DNA from: Flavobacteriia bacterium | GTDB lineage: Bacteria; Bacteroidota; Bacteroidia; Flavobacteriales_D; Crocinitomicaceae | Direction: 5' to 3' | Assembly: GCA_026391005.1 (NCBI GenBank) | Contig: JAPLEV010000048.1 | Location: forward strand, 30,377 to 94,376 | DNA: 64,000 nt | Part shown: piece after piece, positions 1-8,248 of the stretch | How the letters are laid out: the number at the start of each line of letters is the position of its first letter | How positions within the stretch are numbered: position 1 is the first letter of the stretch | Translations under genes and position numbers: made by a program | Notes under the pieces: generated by a model | What the model saw: the letters and a program-made list of their open reading frames with translations, nothing else | Databases searched by the model: none | What the model was told of the DNA's origin: nothing

Positions 1-1421
1 CCGTCTTTTGCGGACAATACGCCAATTTCAGCCTTTCCTATTTGTAATTCATTTAATTTTTCCGAACTAGCAACAAGTAATTTTGCCATTTTCCCATTAC
101 ACGTCCATATTAATGCTTTATGCGGTGCAGTGCCACTGCTAAATGCATCATAAATGTACTTACCATCCGATGAGATAGCAATCGAGTGCGTTCCCTCTTC
201 CTTTGTAATAAGTGCCGTTTTTCCTGTTTTCATGTCATAGGAATACGCCATGGTGTTTAATGGATTCTCCCCTGTAGCTGAATAATAAATTGTGTTACCA
301 TCTTTGCTAGCACTGATAATATTTTTGATAACAAATTTATTATTTGTCAATTGCTTGATTAATTTACCTGTCAAGTCATAATAATACAAGTTATTAAATC
401 CATCTCTTTCAGAAATCCAAATAAAATTAGAAGACAAATCATTCGGAAAAAAAGCAGGATTTTCTGGTTCCGTCCAAGTGTTGCTTTGCTCTTCAAATAA
501 AGTCCTAATAAAAGTCCCGGTATTTGCATCGTAGAGATTCAAGTGCATGTGATTTTGGCCACGATTGACTTCAGCAATTAACAAAAAATTATCGTCAGGT
601 GTAAAACAAACATTTGTTAAATAATCATCCACATCACCTCTTGGCGAAATATAAACAGTGGTGTTTTTGGAAATGTTAAAAATCCCAACTTTCGCTTGTT
701 CCGACGCTTGCCCTGCCATCGGGTATTTAATTGACATCAAAGAGCCGGGTGTATCATTGATATTTAAAAGTGGATAATCGTGGACTTTACTTTCATCTTT
801 TTGATAAAAAGCGACTAATTTTCCATTATGTGACCAAAAAATACCACCTGAAATACCGAACTCATTTCGAGCAATACTTTGACCCGAAACGATATTTTTG
901 TCCGCATTACTCGTAATGGCAAGCGCTTCATTTGTCCCTTTCTTTATGTAAAGATTATTTTCTATGGTATACGCCATTTGCTGGGTGCCAGCATGAAAAT
1001 CCATATTTTCAGCTCCATCATCTAAGCGAAATAGCTCTTTACCTGTTTTTAATTTTAGATCTAAATGATAATATTTCTGACCATCATTTAAATAACATTG
1101 AGATTCATCGATCCATTGTAAACCAGAGAAATAAGTCAATTCAGTGGAAAGGATTTTATTCACCTCAGCAATTGTCATCCAAGCCTCAGGCAGAATAGCA
1201 GAAGACGCTTCAGTTACACTAGATTTATATAAGGTCTGCATGTTTTTACTCAGAAAGGAATAGGAACTAGAATTTGGTAACCATAGAAAAGATGTTATCC
1301 GATCTGGGCCATATGTTCTGTATTGTTGCATAACAGCATCCTTGAGCGTTAATTCTTTAGCTTGACCAAAACATAAGTTAGCGCTAACAAATAAGAATAA
1401 AATTGAAAAGTGAATTTTCAT
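1..1421 (-). CDS. S9 family peptidase, dipeptidyl peptidase IV-like (C-terminus outside window)
   Basis: The gene reads leftwards off the window edge, leaving about 473 N-terminal codons. My translation starts with a signal peptide (MKIHFSILFLFVSANLCFGQ) and continues as a beta-propeller. Phrases such as FWSHNGKLVAFYQKDES and SERDGFNNLYYYD are typical of the DPPIV N-terminal domain. Family members are usually 700 residues or more, so the alpha/beta hydrolase domain with the Ser-Asp-His triad should lie beyond base 1 and cannot be checked. It probably removes dipeptides from peptides in the periplasm. The start lies 3 bases after the DUF2461 stop, so the two are probably co-transcribed. Confidence 0.88.
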   Translation of the reverse strand, partial: MKIHFSILFLFVSANLCFGQAKELTLKDAVMQQYRTYGPDRITSFLWLPNSSSYSFLSKNMQTLYKSSVTEASSAILPEAWMTIAEVNKILSTELTYFSGLQWIDESQCYLNDGQKYYHLDLKLKTGKELFRLDDGAENMDFHAGTQQMAYTIENNLYIKKGTNEALAITSNADKNIVSGQSIARNEFGISGGIFWSHNGKLVAFYQKDESKVHDYPLLNINDTPGSLMSIKYPMAGQASEQAKVGIFNISKNTTVYISPRGDVDDYLTNVCFTPDDNFLLIAEVNRGQNHMHLNLYDANTGTFIRTLFEEQSNTWTEPENPAFFPNDLSSNFIWISERDGFNNLYYYDLTGKLIKQLTNNKFVIKNIISASKDGNTIYYSATGENPLNTMAYSYDMKTGKTALITKEEGTHSIAISSDGKYIYDAFSSGTAPHKALIWTCNGKMAKLLVASSEKLNELQIGKAEIGVLSAKD

Positions 1422-1424
1422 GAT

Positions 1425-2090
1425 TTATATAAATTGATTTAAAAATTGATTAATTGGTATCGCCACGTTATAGGCATGAATTAATTTCTTCAAGACATCA
1501 TCGCTTAGGATCTCTTCAGCCGGATATTCCACAAAAAAATACCATTGTTTGTTGTAAATTAAAGCTTGATCATTGGCCGCTTCTCTAAATTCAGAGGGAA
1601 TAATTTTATTTTTCTCACCCCTTATTTGACCGTACACTTTTTTAAATTCAGCATCCTCTAGTAAAGCAGTAAACTCTTTTAAGTTGGCCACTATTCCCGC
1701 TCGAACTGCATATAAATCTTCTTTTTCTATGGAATAAATTCCACCATAAAATCGAACATGCTCTGGTGTAAATTCGAAATAAATTCCATTGATAGCCTTT
1801 GATTTTTTGCCATTCGGTGAAATCATGGCTGAACACATCGTTTTGTAAGGAATTTTATCCTTTGAAAAACGAATATCACGATTTATCCTAAACACACAAT
1901 CTTTAGCAAGTAGATCCTTAAAAAGCGGGTCAGACTTAGCAATAGTGTCAATAGCCACTTGCGTAAAATCACGAAAGGGTACCTTTACATTCTTTTCATA
2001 ACGAGGACGATTTAGGTCGAACCATTCCTTATGATTATTTTGAGCTAGCTCCTGAAAAAAAAGCAAGTAATCCGAATTGAAGAAGGCCAT
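1425..2090 (-). CDS. DUF2461 family protein
   Basis: This 221-residue cytoplasmic protein matches the DUF2461 (TIGR02453) pattern. It opens with FFQELAQNNHKEWFDLNRPRYE and has the central RINRDIRFSKDKIPYKT segment and the YFEFTPEHVRFYGGIY strand typical of the family. Length is normal and no signal peptide or membrane segment is visible. The family has no established biochemical role that I can name. It is the first gene of a two-gene minus-strand unit with the S9 peptidase and is divergent from rpsF. Confidence 0.88.
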   Translation of the reverse strand: MAFFNSDYLLFFQELAQNNHKEWFDLNRPRYEKNVKVPFRDFTQVAIDTIAKSDPLFKDLLAKDCVFRINRDIRFSKDKIPYKTMCSAMISPNGKKSKAINGIYFEFTPEHVRFYGGIYSIEKEDLYAVRAGIVANLKEFTALLEDAEFKKVYGQIRGEKNKIIPSEFREAANDQALIYNKQWYFFVEYPAEEILSDDVLKKLIHAYNVAIPINQFLNQFI

Positions 2091-2142
2091 AAATGCTATT
2101 TAAGAGCAAACTTACTAAAATAGCAGAAAAATAAAGCTTTAA

Positions 2143-2173
2143 TTTGCTTCAAAGAAATAAATGAGTATCTTTG
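2143..2173 (+). promoter_or_regulatory. Consensus Bacteroidota promoter for rpsF-rpsR-rplI
   Basis: TTTG at 2143-2146 is followed after exactly 19 bases by TATCTTTG at 2166-2173. This matches the Bacteroidota housekeeping sigma consensus (TTTG at -33, TAnnTTTG at -7). Transcription should start near 2177, giving a leader of about 34 bases. A short inverted repeat (TTAAC 2187-2191, GTTAA 2201-2205) lies in the leader. Confidence 0.85.
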
Positions 2174-2210
2174 CACCCCTAAATTATTAACCAATTAATT
2201 GTTAAACGTT

Positions 2211-2561
2211 ATGAATTCTTACGAAACTGTTTTCATTTTAACTCCCGTTTTGTCTGATGATCAGGCAAAGGAAGCAGTGCAGAAATTCGAAAGCGAGATC
2301 AAGACCTTTGGGGGAAAGATCAAGCATTCCGAAAACTGGGGCTTGCGCAAGTTGGCGTACCCAATCCAGAAAAAATCGACCGGCTTCTACCATTTAGTAG
2401 AATTTGAAGCGGAAGGTACAGTGGTAGCAAATTACGAACTGATGATGAAGCGCGACGAAAGAGTCATGCGTTTTTTGACAGTGAGGATGGATGTTGACCA
2501 TGTAACCTACGCTGAACGAAGAAGATCTAAAGCTGGCCAATCAGCCACTGCACAATCATAG
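2211..2561 (+). CDS. rpsF: 30S ribosomal protein S6
   Basis: S6 binds 16S rRNA together with S18 in the 30S platform. The protein starts [23 protein letters not shown] and has the family core [22 protein letters not shown] and the [11 protein letters not shown] strand. The ATG at 2211 is preferred over an in-frame TTG at 2199, because the protein then begins at the usual S6 N-terminus; this gives 116 residues. It is first in the rpsF-rpsR-rplI operon behind a consensus promoter, with rpsR starting 26 bases downstream. Confidence 0.97.
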   Translation: MNSYETVFILTPVLSDDQAKEAVQKFESEIKTFGGKIKHSENWGLRKLAYPIQKKSTGFYHLVEFEAEGTVVANYELMMKRDERVMRFLTVRMDVDHVTYAERRRSKAGQSATAQS

Positions 2562-2587
2562 TACTAACCCAGTAATAAAAAACTAAA

Positions 2588-2848
2588 ATGTCAAACGATA
2601 TCCGTTACCTTACCCCGATTAATATAGACATTAAGAAGGATAAATATTGCCGATTCAAAAAGAGCGGCATCAAGTTCATCGATTATAAGGACCCGAACTT
2701 TTTGTTGAAATTGATCAATGAACAAGGTAAAATCTTACCTCGTCGTATCACTGGAACTTCGCAGAAGTATCAAACAAGAGTGAACAAAGCGATTAAGCGC
2801 GCGCGTCACTTGGCCATTTTGCCATATGTTGGTGACATGTTAAAATAA
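2588..2848 (+). CDS. rpsR: 30S ribosomal protein S18
   Basis: This 86-residue basic protein binds 16S rRNA as a pair with S6. The family core is clear: [16 protein letters not shown], then [17 protein letters not shown], then the helix [20 protein letters not shown]. Only one cysteine is present in the N-terminal part, so this is not a four-cysteine zinc-binding form. It is the middle gene of the operon, with 26 bases to rpsF and 29 to rplI. Confidence 0.97.
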   Translation: MSNDIRYLTPINIDIKKDKYCRFKKSGIKFIDYKDPNFLLKLINEQGKILPRRITGTSQKYQTRVNKAIKRARHLAILPYVGDMLK

Positions 2849-2877
2849 TTGATTGTAAACAAAAAATATTTTGAATC

Positions 2878-3324
2878 ATGGAAGTAATTCTAAAGAAAAA
2901 TGTAGATAAACTTGGATACGCTAACGATGTTGTTAGTGTAAAACCAGGATATGGCCGAAATTTTTTAATCCCACAAGGATATGCGGTTTTAGCCACAGCG
3001 AGTGCAAAAAAAGCACACGAAGATATGATGAAGCAAAAGTCTCACAAAGAGACCAAATTAGTAGCGGAAGCAGAAGTAATCGCAGCTAAAATTGCTGAAT
3101 TAACAGTAACTATTTTAACAAAAGCTGGTGAGAACGGAAAAATATTCGGTTCAATCAATACAGTGCAGTTAGCTGAAGCATTGAAAAAAGAAGGTTTTGA
3201 TATTGACCGTAAATCATTGAAAATAAAAGATGAACCAATCAAAGAAATAGGATCTTATGAAGCAGAAGCGATTTTGTTCAAAGGTGTTAAACAAACCTTC
3301 AAATTTGAGGTAGTAAGCGAATAA
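2878..3324 (+). CDS. rplI: 50S ribosomal protein L9
   Basis: L9 binds 23S rRNA at the base of the L1 stalk. The N-terminal domain carries the signature region DVVSVKPGYGRNFLIPQGYA. A long charged helix (about residues 45-75) connects to the C-terminal domain containing GKIFGSINTVQLAEALKKEGFDIDRK. The length of 148 residues is standard. It is last in the S6-S18-L9 operon and is followed by a strong intrinsic terminator. Confidence 0.97.
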   Translation: MEVILKKNVDKLGYANDVVSVKPGYGRNFLIPQGYAVLATASAKKAHEDMMKQKSHKETKLVAEAEVIAAKIAELTVTILTKAGENGKIFGSINTVQLAEALKKEGFDIDRKSLKIKDEPIKEIGSYEAEAILFKGVKQTFKFEVVSE

Positions 3325-3343
3325 GCTTTAAAAAATAATTATC

Positions 3344-3375
3344 AAGCCTCTCGAAATTTCGAGGGGCTTTTTTTA
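3344..3375 (+). terminator. Intrinsic terminator of rpsF-rpsR-rplI
   Basis: A long hairpin (AAGCCTCTCGAAA paired with TTTCGAGGGGCTT, 3344-3369, one G-T wobble) runs directly into a T tract at 3368-3374. It lies 20 bases after the rplI stop. Confidence 0.9.
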
Positions 3376-3385
3376 TGCTTAGAAA

Positions 3386-4006
3386 TTAGTTGAAATAGTG
3401 ATCTACTTCATCCATTGCCCTGACACCAAAACTATCGTTATGCCATGCTTTTATAGCTTTCCCATTTTTCGAAAAAACAAAAGTGGGGAATTCACCTTGG
3501 GTAATCGTAAGCAATTCTTTTATTTGGACTCTTTCTATTGAGTTATTCGAAGAATTCATGGACACAAGGCCTAAATTATCCATTAATTTGACATACTTGA
3601 TGCTATCATTAACAGCATGTCCCATCACCCTTACTACTAAATTAATCCCATTGTTTTTGCGAAGCATGGCCTTAATGGTAGCTGTTGAAGAAACACAATA
3701 TTTACAATTTGGCAAGACGTAAACAGTAAACTGTTTTTTATCCGGAAATCGATTCTCACTTGAAACAGTATACCCGGAATTTGAAAAATCACCTTGATAA
3801 ATAGGACAATAGACAAAATAAAGTAAGAATGGCAAAACGAGTATTGCCAAAGAAATAATGATCTTTAAAGGCTTTAAAAGTTTAAATTTCTTGTAAAAAA
3901 TAACAGAAAAGGAAATTCCAATTATTAGAAATAGAATATAAGGCAGCAACTTAGACAATGTCCAAGATAAGCCAAGGGAGGAAAAGAAAATTTCAATTGA
4001 ATTCAT
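3386..4006 (-). CDS. Membrane-anchored thioredoxin-fold protein
   Basis: The ATG at 4006 is preferred to an upstream in-frame TTG (4015), giving 206 residues. Two hydrophobic segments lie near residues 12-35 and 45-66. They are followed by an extracytoplasmic domain with YVLPNCKYCVSS, a CxxC motif after a beta strand as in thioredoxin folds. Later GEFPTFVFSKNGK carries the proline expected beside the active site. It is likely a periplasm-facing disulfide reductase or isomerase of unknown substrate. It lies downstream of a small lipoprotein gene, but a terminator separates them, so it may be transcribed alone. Confidence 0.68.
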   Translation of the reverse strand: MNSIEIFFSSLGLSWTLSKLLPYILFLIIGISFSVIFYKKFKLLKPLKIIISLAILVLPFLLYFVYCPIYQGDFSNSGYTVSSENRFPDKKQFTVYVLPNCKYCVSSTATIKAMLRKNNGINLVVRVMGHAVNDSIKYVKLMDNLGLVSMNSSNNSIERVQIKELLTITQGEFPTFVFSKNGKAIKAWHNDSFGVRAMDEVDHYFN

Positions 4007-4011
4007 AGTAA

Positions 4012-4036
4012 ACAAAAAAAGGGGCTATCGCCCCTT
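4012..4036 (-). terminator. Intrinsic terminator of the small lipoprotein gene
   Basis: The stem AAGGGGC (4019-4025) pairs with GCCCCTT (4030-4036) around a four-base loop. On the minus strand it is followed by a T run, the complement of 4012-4018. Confidence 0.85.
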
Positions 4037-4057
4037 AAAATTAACAATTCAATTGAT

Positions 4058-4270
4058 TTATTGAATTTCACAATCAACTGTAACTCCAAGTAATGATCCA
4101 TCACCTTCATCACAAGAAACTTTTACATCACTCTTTTTCCCATTGATGGTTGAAGAAGAAGACGTCGCATTGCCATTAGCATCGGTTGCAGTGCACTTAC
4201 ACGTATAATCTTTCACACATGAAGACAAACTAACAACAGCAATTCCTACAAAAAATAATACTTTTTTCAT
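4058..4270 (-). CDS. Small lipoprotein of unknown function
   Basis: This 70-residue protein has a lipoprotein signal peptide (MKKVLFFVGIAVVSLSSC) with the lipidated cysteine at residue 18. The mature part is about 50 residues, Ser/Thr/Asp-rich, with four further cysteines (YTCKCTATD, VSCDEG, VDCEIQ) that could form two disulfides. The neighbouring thioredoxin-fold gene would suit a disulfide-containing substrate, but that is inference. No family was recognised. Confidence 0.7.
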   Translation of the reverse strand: MKKVLFFVGIAVVSLSSCVKDYTCKCTATDANGNATSSSSTINGKKSDVKVSCDEGDGSLLGVTVDCEIQ

Positions 4271-4321
4271 AAATAAATAATTTTAATTCTTACAATAGTA
4301 AAAATAATTTTTGAATCGAAC

Positions 4322-4687
4322 TTAATTACGATCCAAATTATCAAACATCTTCTGCTTTAATTTTTCTCGTTTATCCATTTCAATGATCGTTTCTATCTCA
4401 TTGGTCACATAAATGGAATACCATGCAATAGTTGCAGATGGAATTACATCCGTCATAGGAATTAGTTCTTCTATAAAAGTAAAGGCAGCCCAACTAAATT
4501 TTCTTTTAAAGAAAATATAAACCAATGCAGCAGACAAAGGAGCTATAATAAGGTCAGTTGCTTCTGCCCATCCGGGAATTAAGTACGATAACATTCCTAA
4601 TAAATCGATACCCAAGGCGATGAACAATTTGAATTGTTTATCTTTTTCGAAACGAATCCTAAGGGCATTTTCCTTGGAATCAAGCAT
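4322..4687 (-). CDS. Small two-helix membrane protein
   Basis: The ATG at 4687 overlaps the stop of the upstream acyltransferase gene by a few bases. This is preferred over a start at 4720 deep inside that gene, and gives 121 residues. There are two hydrophobic stretches, LFIALGIDLLGMLSYLIPGW and DLIIAPLSAALVYIFF, followed by a charged C-terminus. From memory, similar hypothetical proteins are common in Bacteroidota, but no function is known. Its position at the end of a phospholipid-type gene cluster suggests a membrane-linked role. Confidence 0.65.
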   Translation of the reverse strand: MLDSKENALRIRFEKDKQFKLFIALGIDLLGMLSYLIPGWAEATDLIIAPLSAALVYIFFKRKFSWAAFTFIEELIPMTDVIPSATIAWYSIYVTNEIETIIEMDKREKLKQKMFDNLDRN

Positions 4688-5345
4688 TTTCTTTTTTCTT
4701 GGGTTTGTATTGTTTGTCAAAATTATCTTTTAGTTGGATAATCTGAGAATGCACCTCTTGCACAATGGATTCCACTTCTTTGTACTTCACCCAAGATGCT
4801 TCTCCAAAAGTAACATAAGCATCAAAAGGCACCAACAAACGCTCGCCTTTTGGCAATACTTTTCCTAGACCCGATATATAAACAGGAATATAAGGAATAT
4901 GCGGATGCAAGGTGAGAAGTACTCCAATACCTTTGTGAAATTCCTGCATTTTTTCTGGTTCTCCGCGCGACCCTTCAGGAAATAAAATCAATGATTTTCC
5001 TTCTGACAGCGCCTTGCTCATCTGATCAAGTGGTTTTTCACCCACCGCATCCTTTGATCGTTTTATAAGTATGGCGTTAATAAGAAACTTAGAAATACGC
5101 GCTTTAATACCAGACCCCCCGAAATAGTCAGCAGCGGCGATTGGATGTGTATCCGGTAATTGCTTCCAATTAAGAGATGCCATTAATGCCATAGCATCTA
5201 AATGACTGTTGTGATTCCCCACCAAAATAAATTGCTTCTGCTCCTTTAAAACCCTTTTGTTGATGTATTTTACCCCAACGATTAATTTCAAAAAAAACCG
5301 CATGCATCCTAAATAAATGATGCGAAGGGTGAATTTTTTTATCAC
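4680..5345 (-). CDS. 1-acyl-sn-glycerol-3-phosphate acyltransferase-like protein
   Basis: This 221-residue member of the PlsC family transfers acyl chains to lysophosphatidic acid or a related acceptor at the inner membrane. Motif I is NHNSHLD (H45, D50, the HX4D charge relay) and the substrate-binding motif is FPEGSRG (122-128). The start overlaps the stop of the CdsA-like gene by four bases, so translation is probably coupled. With the CdsA-like and CDP-alcohol phosphatidyltransferase genes it forms a lipid-synthesis operon. The true acceptor is unknown, and a housekeeping plsC may lie elsewhere. Confidence 0.85.
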   Translation of the reverse strand: MIKKFTLRIIYLGCMRFFLKLIVGVKYINKRVLKEQKQFILVGNHNSHLDAMALMASLNWKQLPDTHPIAAADYFGGSGIKARISKFLINAILIKRSKDAVGEKPLDQMSKALSEGKSLILFPEGSRGEPEKMQEFHKGIGVLLTLHPHIPYIPVYISGLGKVLPKGERLLVPFDAYVTFGEASWVKYKEVESIVQEVHSQIIQLKDNFDKQYKPKKKENA

Positions 5346-6301
5346 GCGTAATGAAGGTTATAAACTAAATAGAAGAAGACCGGAGCGGTAATGGCTAATG
5401 AGTCCACACGATCCAAAATACCACCATGGCCAGGAATGGCGCTACCGGTATCTTTGATCCCAATATCTCGCTTAACTGCCGATACAATGATGTCCCCAAT
5501 AAAACCAGCAAATCCAACAATGGCGCCTACGAACCAAGACTCCATGGCTGTGAATGGCGTTAAAAACCTAAGGAAATAAGCCATAAAAATGGTGCTTACT
5601 AAGCCGCCTATAAAACCCTCCCAAGTCTTATTTGGACTTACTTTTTCAATGATTTTATGCCTTCCAAATAATTTCCCCCAAATAAATTGAAACACATCAT
5701 TCATCTCAGTAAGAAATACAACGTAAAGGAGAAGACCTCTTCCACCGGCATTAAAATTTGGTATTTCAGGCAAAGACAAAAGGTAAGCTAAGTGACTGAT
5801 TGAAAAAACAGTAAACATCAACTGGGTTGGTAAAATACTCATGGAACTTGAGATCCTAGTTGTATATCCTCTAATAACAAGTATAAAGGGAATCCAAATG
5901 AACATAAGGACAGGAATAAAAATGATAAACAAATTAAACCAACCGATATATGCCAAATAATACTGTACTGGAATGGCCAAATAACACCAAATAATCACAC
6001 CGCGATCTTCAACGCGCATGTTTGTACTAATACTGGCAAGTTCCCGCAAAGCAACAAAAGAAAGTAAGCCAAAAGCAATAAAAGAAATGATGGGGTGAAC
6101 TACAGTAGCGGTAATGAAAATGGTAGCCATGATCCACCAAGAACGCGTTCTTCGCTTTAACTCCGTTGTTTGCTCGCCGGGGTATAATCTCCCTAAAATA
6201 TAGAATATAACCGTTGACAGAATGAGTATGCCAATAATGACCCCAATGATAGAAAATACTTCCTTATGCTGTTCGAAACCAATTTGATCAAGGATATTCA
6301 T
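5342..6301 (-). CDS. Phosphatidate cytidylyltransferase family protein (CdsA-like)
   Basis: CdsA enzymes make CDP-diacylglycerol from phosphatidate and CTP. This 319-residue protein has about eight hydrophobic segments. The C-terminal signature is intact: SAVKRDIGIKDTGSAIPGHG followed by GILDRVDS. SPNKTWEGFIGG is also typical. It lies one base after the CDP-alcohol phosphatidyltransferase gene and overlaps the acyltransferase gene by four bases. It may supply CDP-lipid specifically for its neighbour rather than being the main cell enzyme. Confidence 0.88.
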   Translation of the reverse strand: MNILDQIGFEQHKEVFSIIGVIIGILILSTVIFYILGRLYPGEQTTELKRRTRSWWIMATIFITATVVHPIISFIAFGLLSFVALRELASISTNMRVEDRGVIIWCYLAIPVQYYLAYIGWFNLFIIFIPVLMFIWIPFILVIRGYTTRISSSMSILPTQLMFTVFSISHLAYLLSLPEIPNFNAGGRGLLLYVVFLTEMNDVFQFIWGKLFGRHKIIEKVSPNKTWEGFIGGLVSTIFMAYFLRFLTPFTAMESWFVGAIVGFAGFIGDIIVSAVKRDIGIKDTGSAIPGHGGILDRVDSLAITAPVFFYLVYNLHYA

Positions 6302-6302
6302 A

Positions 6303-6902
6303 TTATTCGAGCTTAATTGATTTTTTCATTCGAATAAAAGTACTCAGTAATAATAGAAGTACAACTATAACAAAAACATAATTCATTATCCACTTTTGTT
6401 CTGAAAAAATCGAGAGGAAGATACAAGATAACCCAACAACCAAAGCCCTGTCACTTTTTCCCATTGGACCTTCATAACGCCGAACCCCACTAATCGCTTT
6501 ACCCAAAATTCCAGCAAATTCGTTTAAAATGGATAACATTAAAAAAAATACTAATAAAAGGGGTTTAAGCATAAACAAAACCCCTAAAGGGTAGAACATC
6601 ACAAAATCGGAAAACACATCGCCTACCTCATTTAGAACTTCCCCTTTCTTGCTTTGCATTTGGTAATTTCGAGCCATCATGCCATCTAAGGCATTGAGCG
6701 CCATGCGCAACAGAAGAGCAATTGGCATAATTATCAAAGCCCAATATCCTGGAAAAATGAAAAGGTAAACACCCGTAGCCACTGAAAGCAAAATAGACAA
6801 AATGGTAATCATATTAGCTGTTATTCCGAGCTTATACAAAAACCTGAGAATAGGCATCAATAAGGCCTGAAATTTTGGTTTTAAATGATATACTGAAATC
6901 AT
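6303..6902 (-). CDS. CDP-alcohol phosphatidyltransferase family protein with altered motif
   Basis: This 199-residue membrane protein has the CDP-OH-P fold. The canonical signature is DxxDGxxAR, eight residues, GxxxDxxxD. Here it reads N70, D73-G74, A77-R78, G87, N91, D95: the first and third aspartates are asparagine, while spacing and all other signature residues are kept. I recall an Asn-containing form in the E. coli YnbA group, which also neighbours a CdsA homologue. The product is therefore probably a CDP-lipid alcohol transferase, but the head group is unknown. It is the first gene of the minus-strand lipid operon. Confidence 0.82.
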   Translation of the reverse strand: MISVYHLKPKFQALLMPILRFLYKLGITANMITILSILLSVATGVYLFIFPGYWALIIMPIALLLRMALNALDGMMARNYQMQSKKGEVLNEVGDVFSDFVMFYPLGVLFMLKPLLLVFFLMLSILNEFAGILGKAISGVRRYEGPMGKSDRALVVGLSCIFLSIFSEQKWIMNYVFVIVVLLLLLSTFIRMKKSIKLE

Positions 6903-7017
6903 AGCTCATCAAATTTAACTAAATGAATCAAATAAACTATATTTTCTTTGACTTCAAAATAAACCATAGTCAAAATATTTTCTAAACATCTTGAATTAAA
7001 TAAAAGAGATTTTAACA

Positions 7018-7047
7018 CTTGCTAATAAGGACATATTTTTAACTTTG
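7018..7047 (+). promoter_or_regulatory. Promoter of fabI
   Basis: CTTG (7018-7021), 18 bases, then TAACTTTG (7040-7047) fits the Bacteroidota TTTG/TAnnTTTG promoter with one -33 mismatch. The expected start site is about 10 bases before the fabI ATG. Confidence 0.7.
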
Positions 7048-7061
7048 TAAAAAAAGACATT

Positions 7062-7877
7062 ATGGCTAACAATCTATTAAAAGGAAAAAGAGGAATTATT
7101 TTTGGTGCATTAAACGATCAATCAATTGCTTGGAAAGTAGCTGAACGTGCGCATGAAGAAGGTGCTGTATTTGTTTTAACAAACGCCCCAATCGCCATGA
7201 GAATGGGTGAAATAAATAATTTAGCCACAAAGACGAACAGCCAAGTTATTCCCGCTGATGCTACAAATGTAGAAGAGATTGATCATTTAGTAGCTCAATC
7301 AATGGAGATATTAGGCGGTAAAATTGATTTCGTTTTACATTCGATTGGAATGTCGCCGAATGTTAGAAAAGGTAAACATTATACAGAAAGCAATTACGGC
7401 TACTACAATCAAACCATGGATGTGTCAGCGATGTCACTTCATAAAACACTTGCCTCTTTGTATAAGCAAGATGCCATGAACGAATGGGGATCTGTTGTAG
7501 CACTTAGTTATATTGCCGCACAGCGTATTTTCCCTGATTACAATGACATGGCAGATGCCAAGTCCTTACTGGAATCAATCGCTCGATCTTTTGGTTATCA
7601 TTATGGTATCAAAAAGAAAGTCCGTGTTAATACCATCTCACAATCACCAACCGTTACTACAGCAGGTCAAGGGATCAAAGGCTTTAAGGAATTTATTAAT
7701 TTTTCAGAGCAAATGTCACCTTTAGGAAACGCATCGGGACTTGCATGTGCTGACTATTGTGTTTCTATGTTCTCTGATTTAACACGCTACGTAACCATGC
7801 AAAATTTATTTCACGATGGAGGATTTTCAAACACTGGCGTAACCCAAGGTGTTATAGAGCGATTTGGAGAAGAATAA
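7062..7877 (+). CDS. fabI: Enoyl-[acyl-carrier-protein] reductase (NADH)
   Basis: FabI performs the last reduction step of each fatty-acid elongation cycle, using NADH. This 271-residue SDR-fold protein begins with the divergent nucleotide loop GIIFGALNDQSIAW. The active site reads LSYIAAQRIFPDYNDMADAK: Y150, then Y160 and K167 in the FabI Y-x6-K spacing rather than the Y-x3-K of ordinary SDRs. The C-terminal part (QNLFHDGGFSNTG) is also typical. It is transcribed alone and divergently from the phospholipid-type operon. Confidence 0.95.
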   Translation: MANNLLKGKRGIIFGALNDQSIAWKVAERAHEEGAVFVLTNAPIAMRMGEINNLATKTNSQVIPADATNVEEIDHLVAQSMEILGGKIDFVLHSIGMSPNVRKGKHYTESNYGYYNQTMDVSAMSLHKTLASLYKQDAMNEWGSVVALSYIAAQRIFPDYNDMADAKSLLESIARSFGYHYGIKKKVRVNTISQSPTVTTAGQGIKGFKEFINFSEQMSPLGNASGLACADYCVSMFSDLTRYVTMQNLFHDGGFSNTGVTQGVIERFGEE

Positions 7878-8248
7878 GAATTTTTGAGTTTTCTATTTCG
7901 TATCACCGATCAAAATCCTAAACAAATTGATAACTAGATAATCAATATTAATTTGAGAAATTAATCTATTTGCCTTTCTTTTTTCCTTGACAAAAAAAGA
8001 AACACCACGAAGTAGCAGCGAAGCTAAAAAAGTCAAGGCTCTAAATTTCTATTTTGTTCGCAAATCATAATTTTAAAACTATTTAAAACTCGTCGCGAAC
8101 AATTTTTACTCCTTTCTGAAACTGAAATTTTTCAAAAATGTTCTTGCAGAAATTTTAAAAATTAACAGTTTTAGTTCAGTATCAAAAACCATGAAATTTA
8201 AGGCCGAATATTTACGTCTCGGCGAACGCTAACATTCACTAAATAACT
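7878..8248 (+). other. 371-base gene-free region with inverted repeats
   Basis: No credible gene is seen between fabI and the DUF2490 gene. It holds an AT-rich hairpin (7947-7965) that might end fabI, an inverted repeat CCTTGAC / GTCAAGG (7985-7991 and 8032-8038), TTGTTCGC / GCGAACAA (8054-8061 and 8095-8102), and GCTAACATTC (8228-8237) pairing with GAATGTTGGC (8261-8270), which lies inside the DUF2490 3' end. Together this looks like decayed repeat sequence. Confidence 0.55.
7985..8038. repeat. Degenerate CTTGA...TCAAG interspersed repeat
   Basis: On the minus strand the sequence runs CCTTGACTTTTTT, a spacer, GTTTCTTTTTTTGTCAAGG. The arms match a pattern also present at about 23518-23577 (CTTGATTTTTTCG ... 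TATCAAGACAAAAG). Similar stretches recur between genes in many Bacteroidota as far as I recall. Confidence 0.45.

Noticed and set aside
2174..2210. Possible S6:S18-binding leader RNA before rpsF
   Set aside because: The leader is only about 34 bases with a weak 5-base stem; the CCG-containing structure reported for such leaders was not seen.
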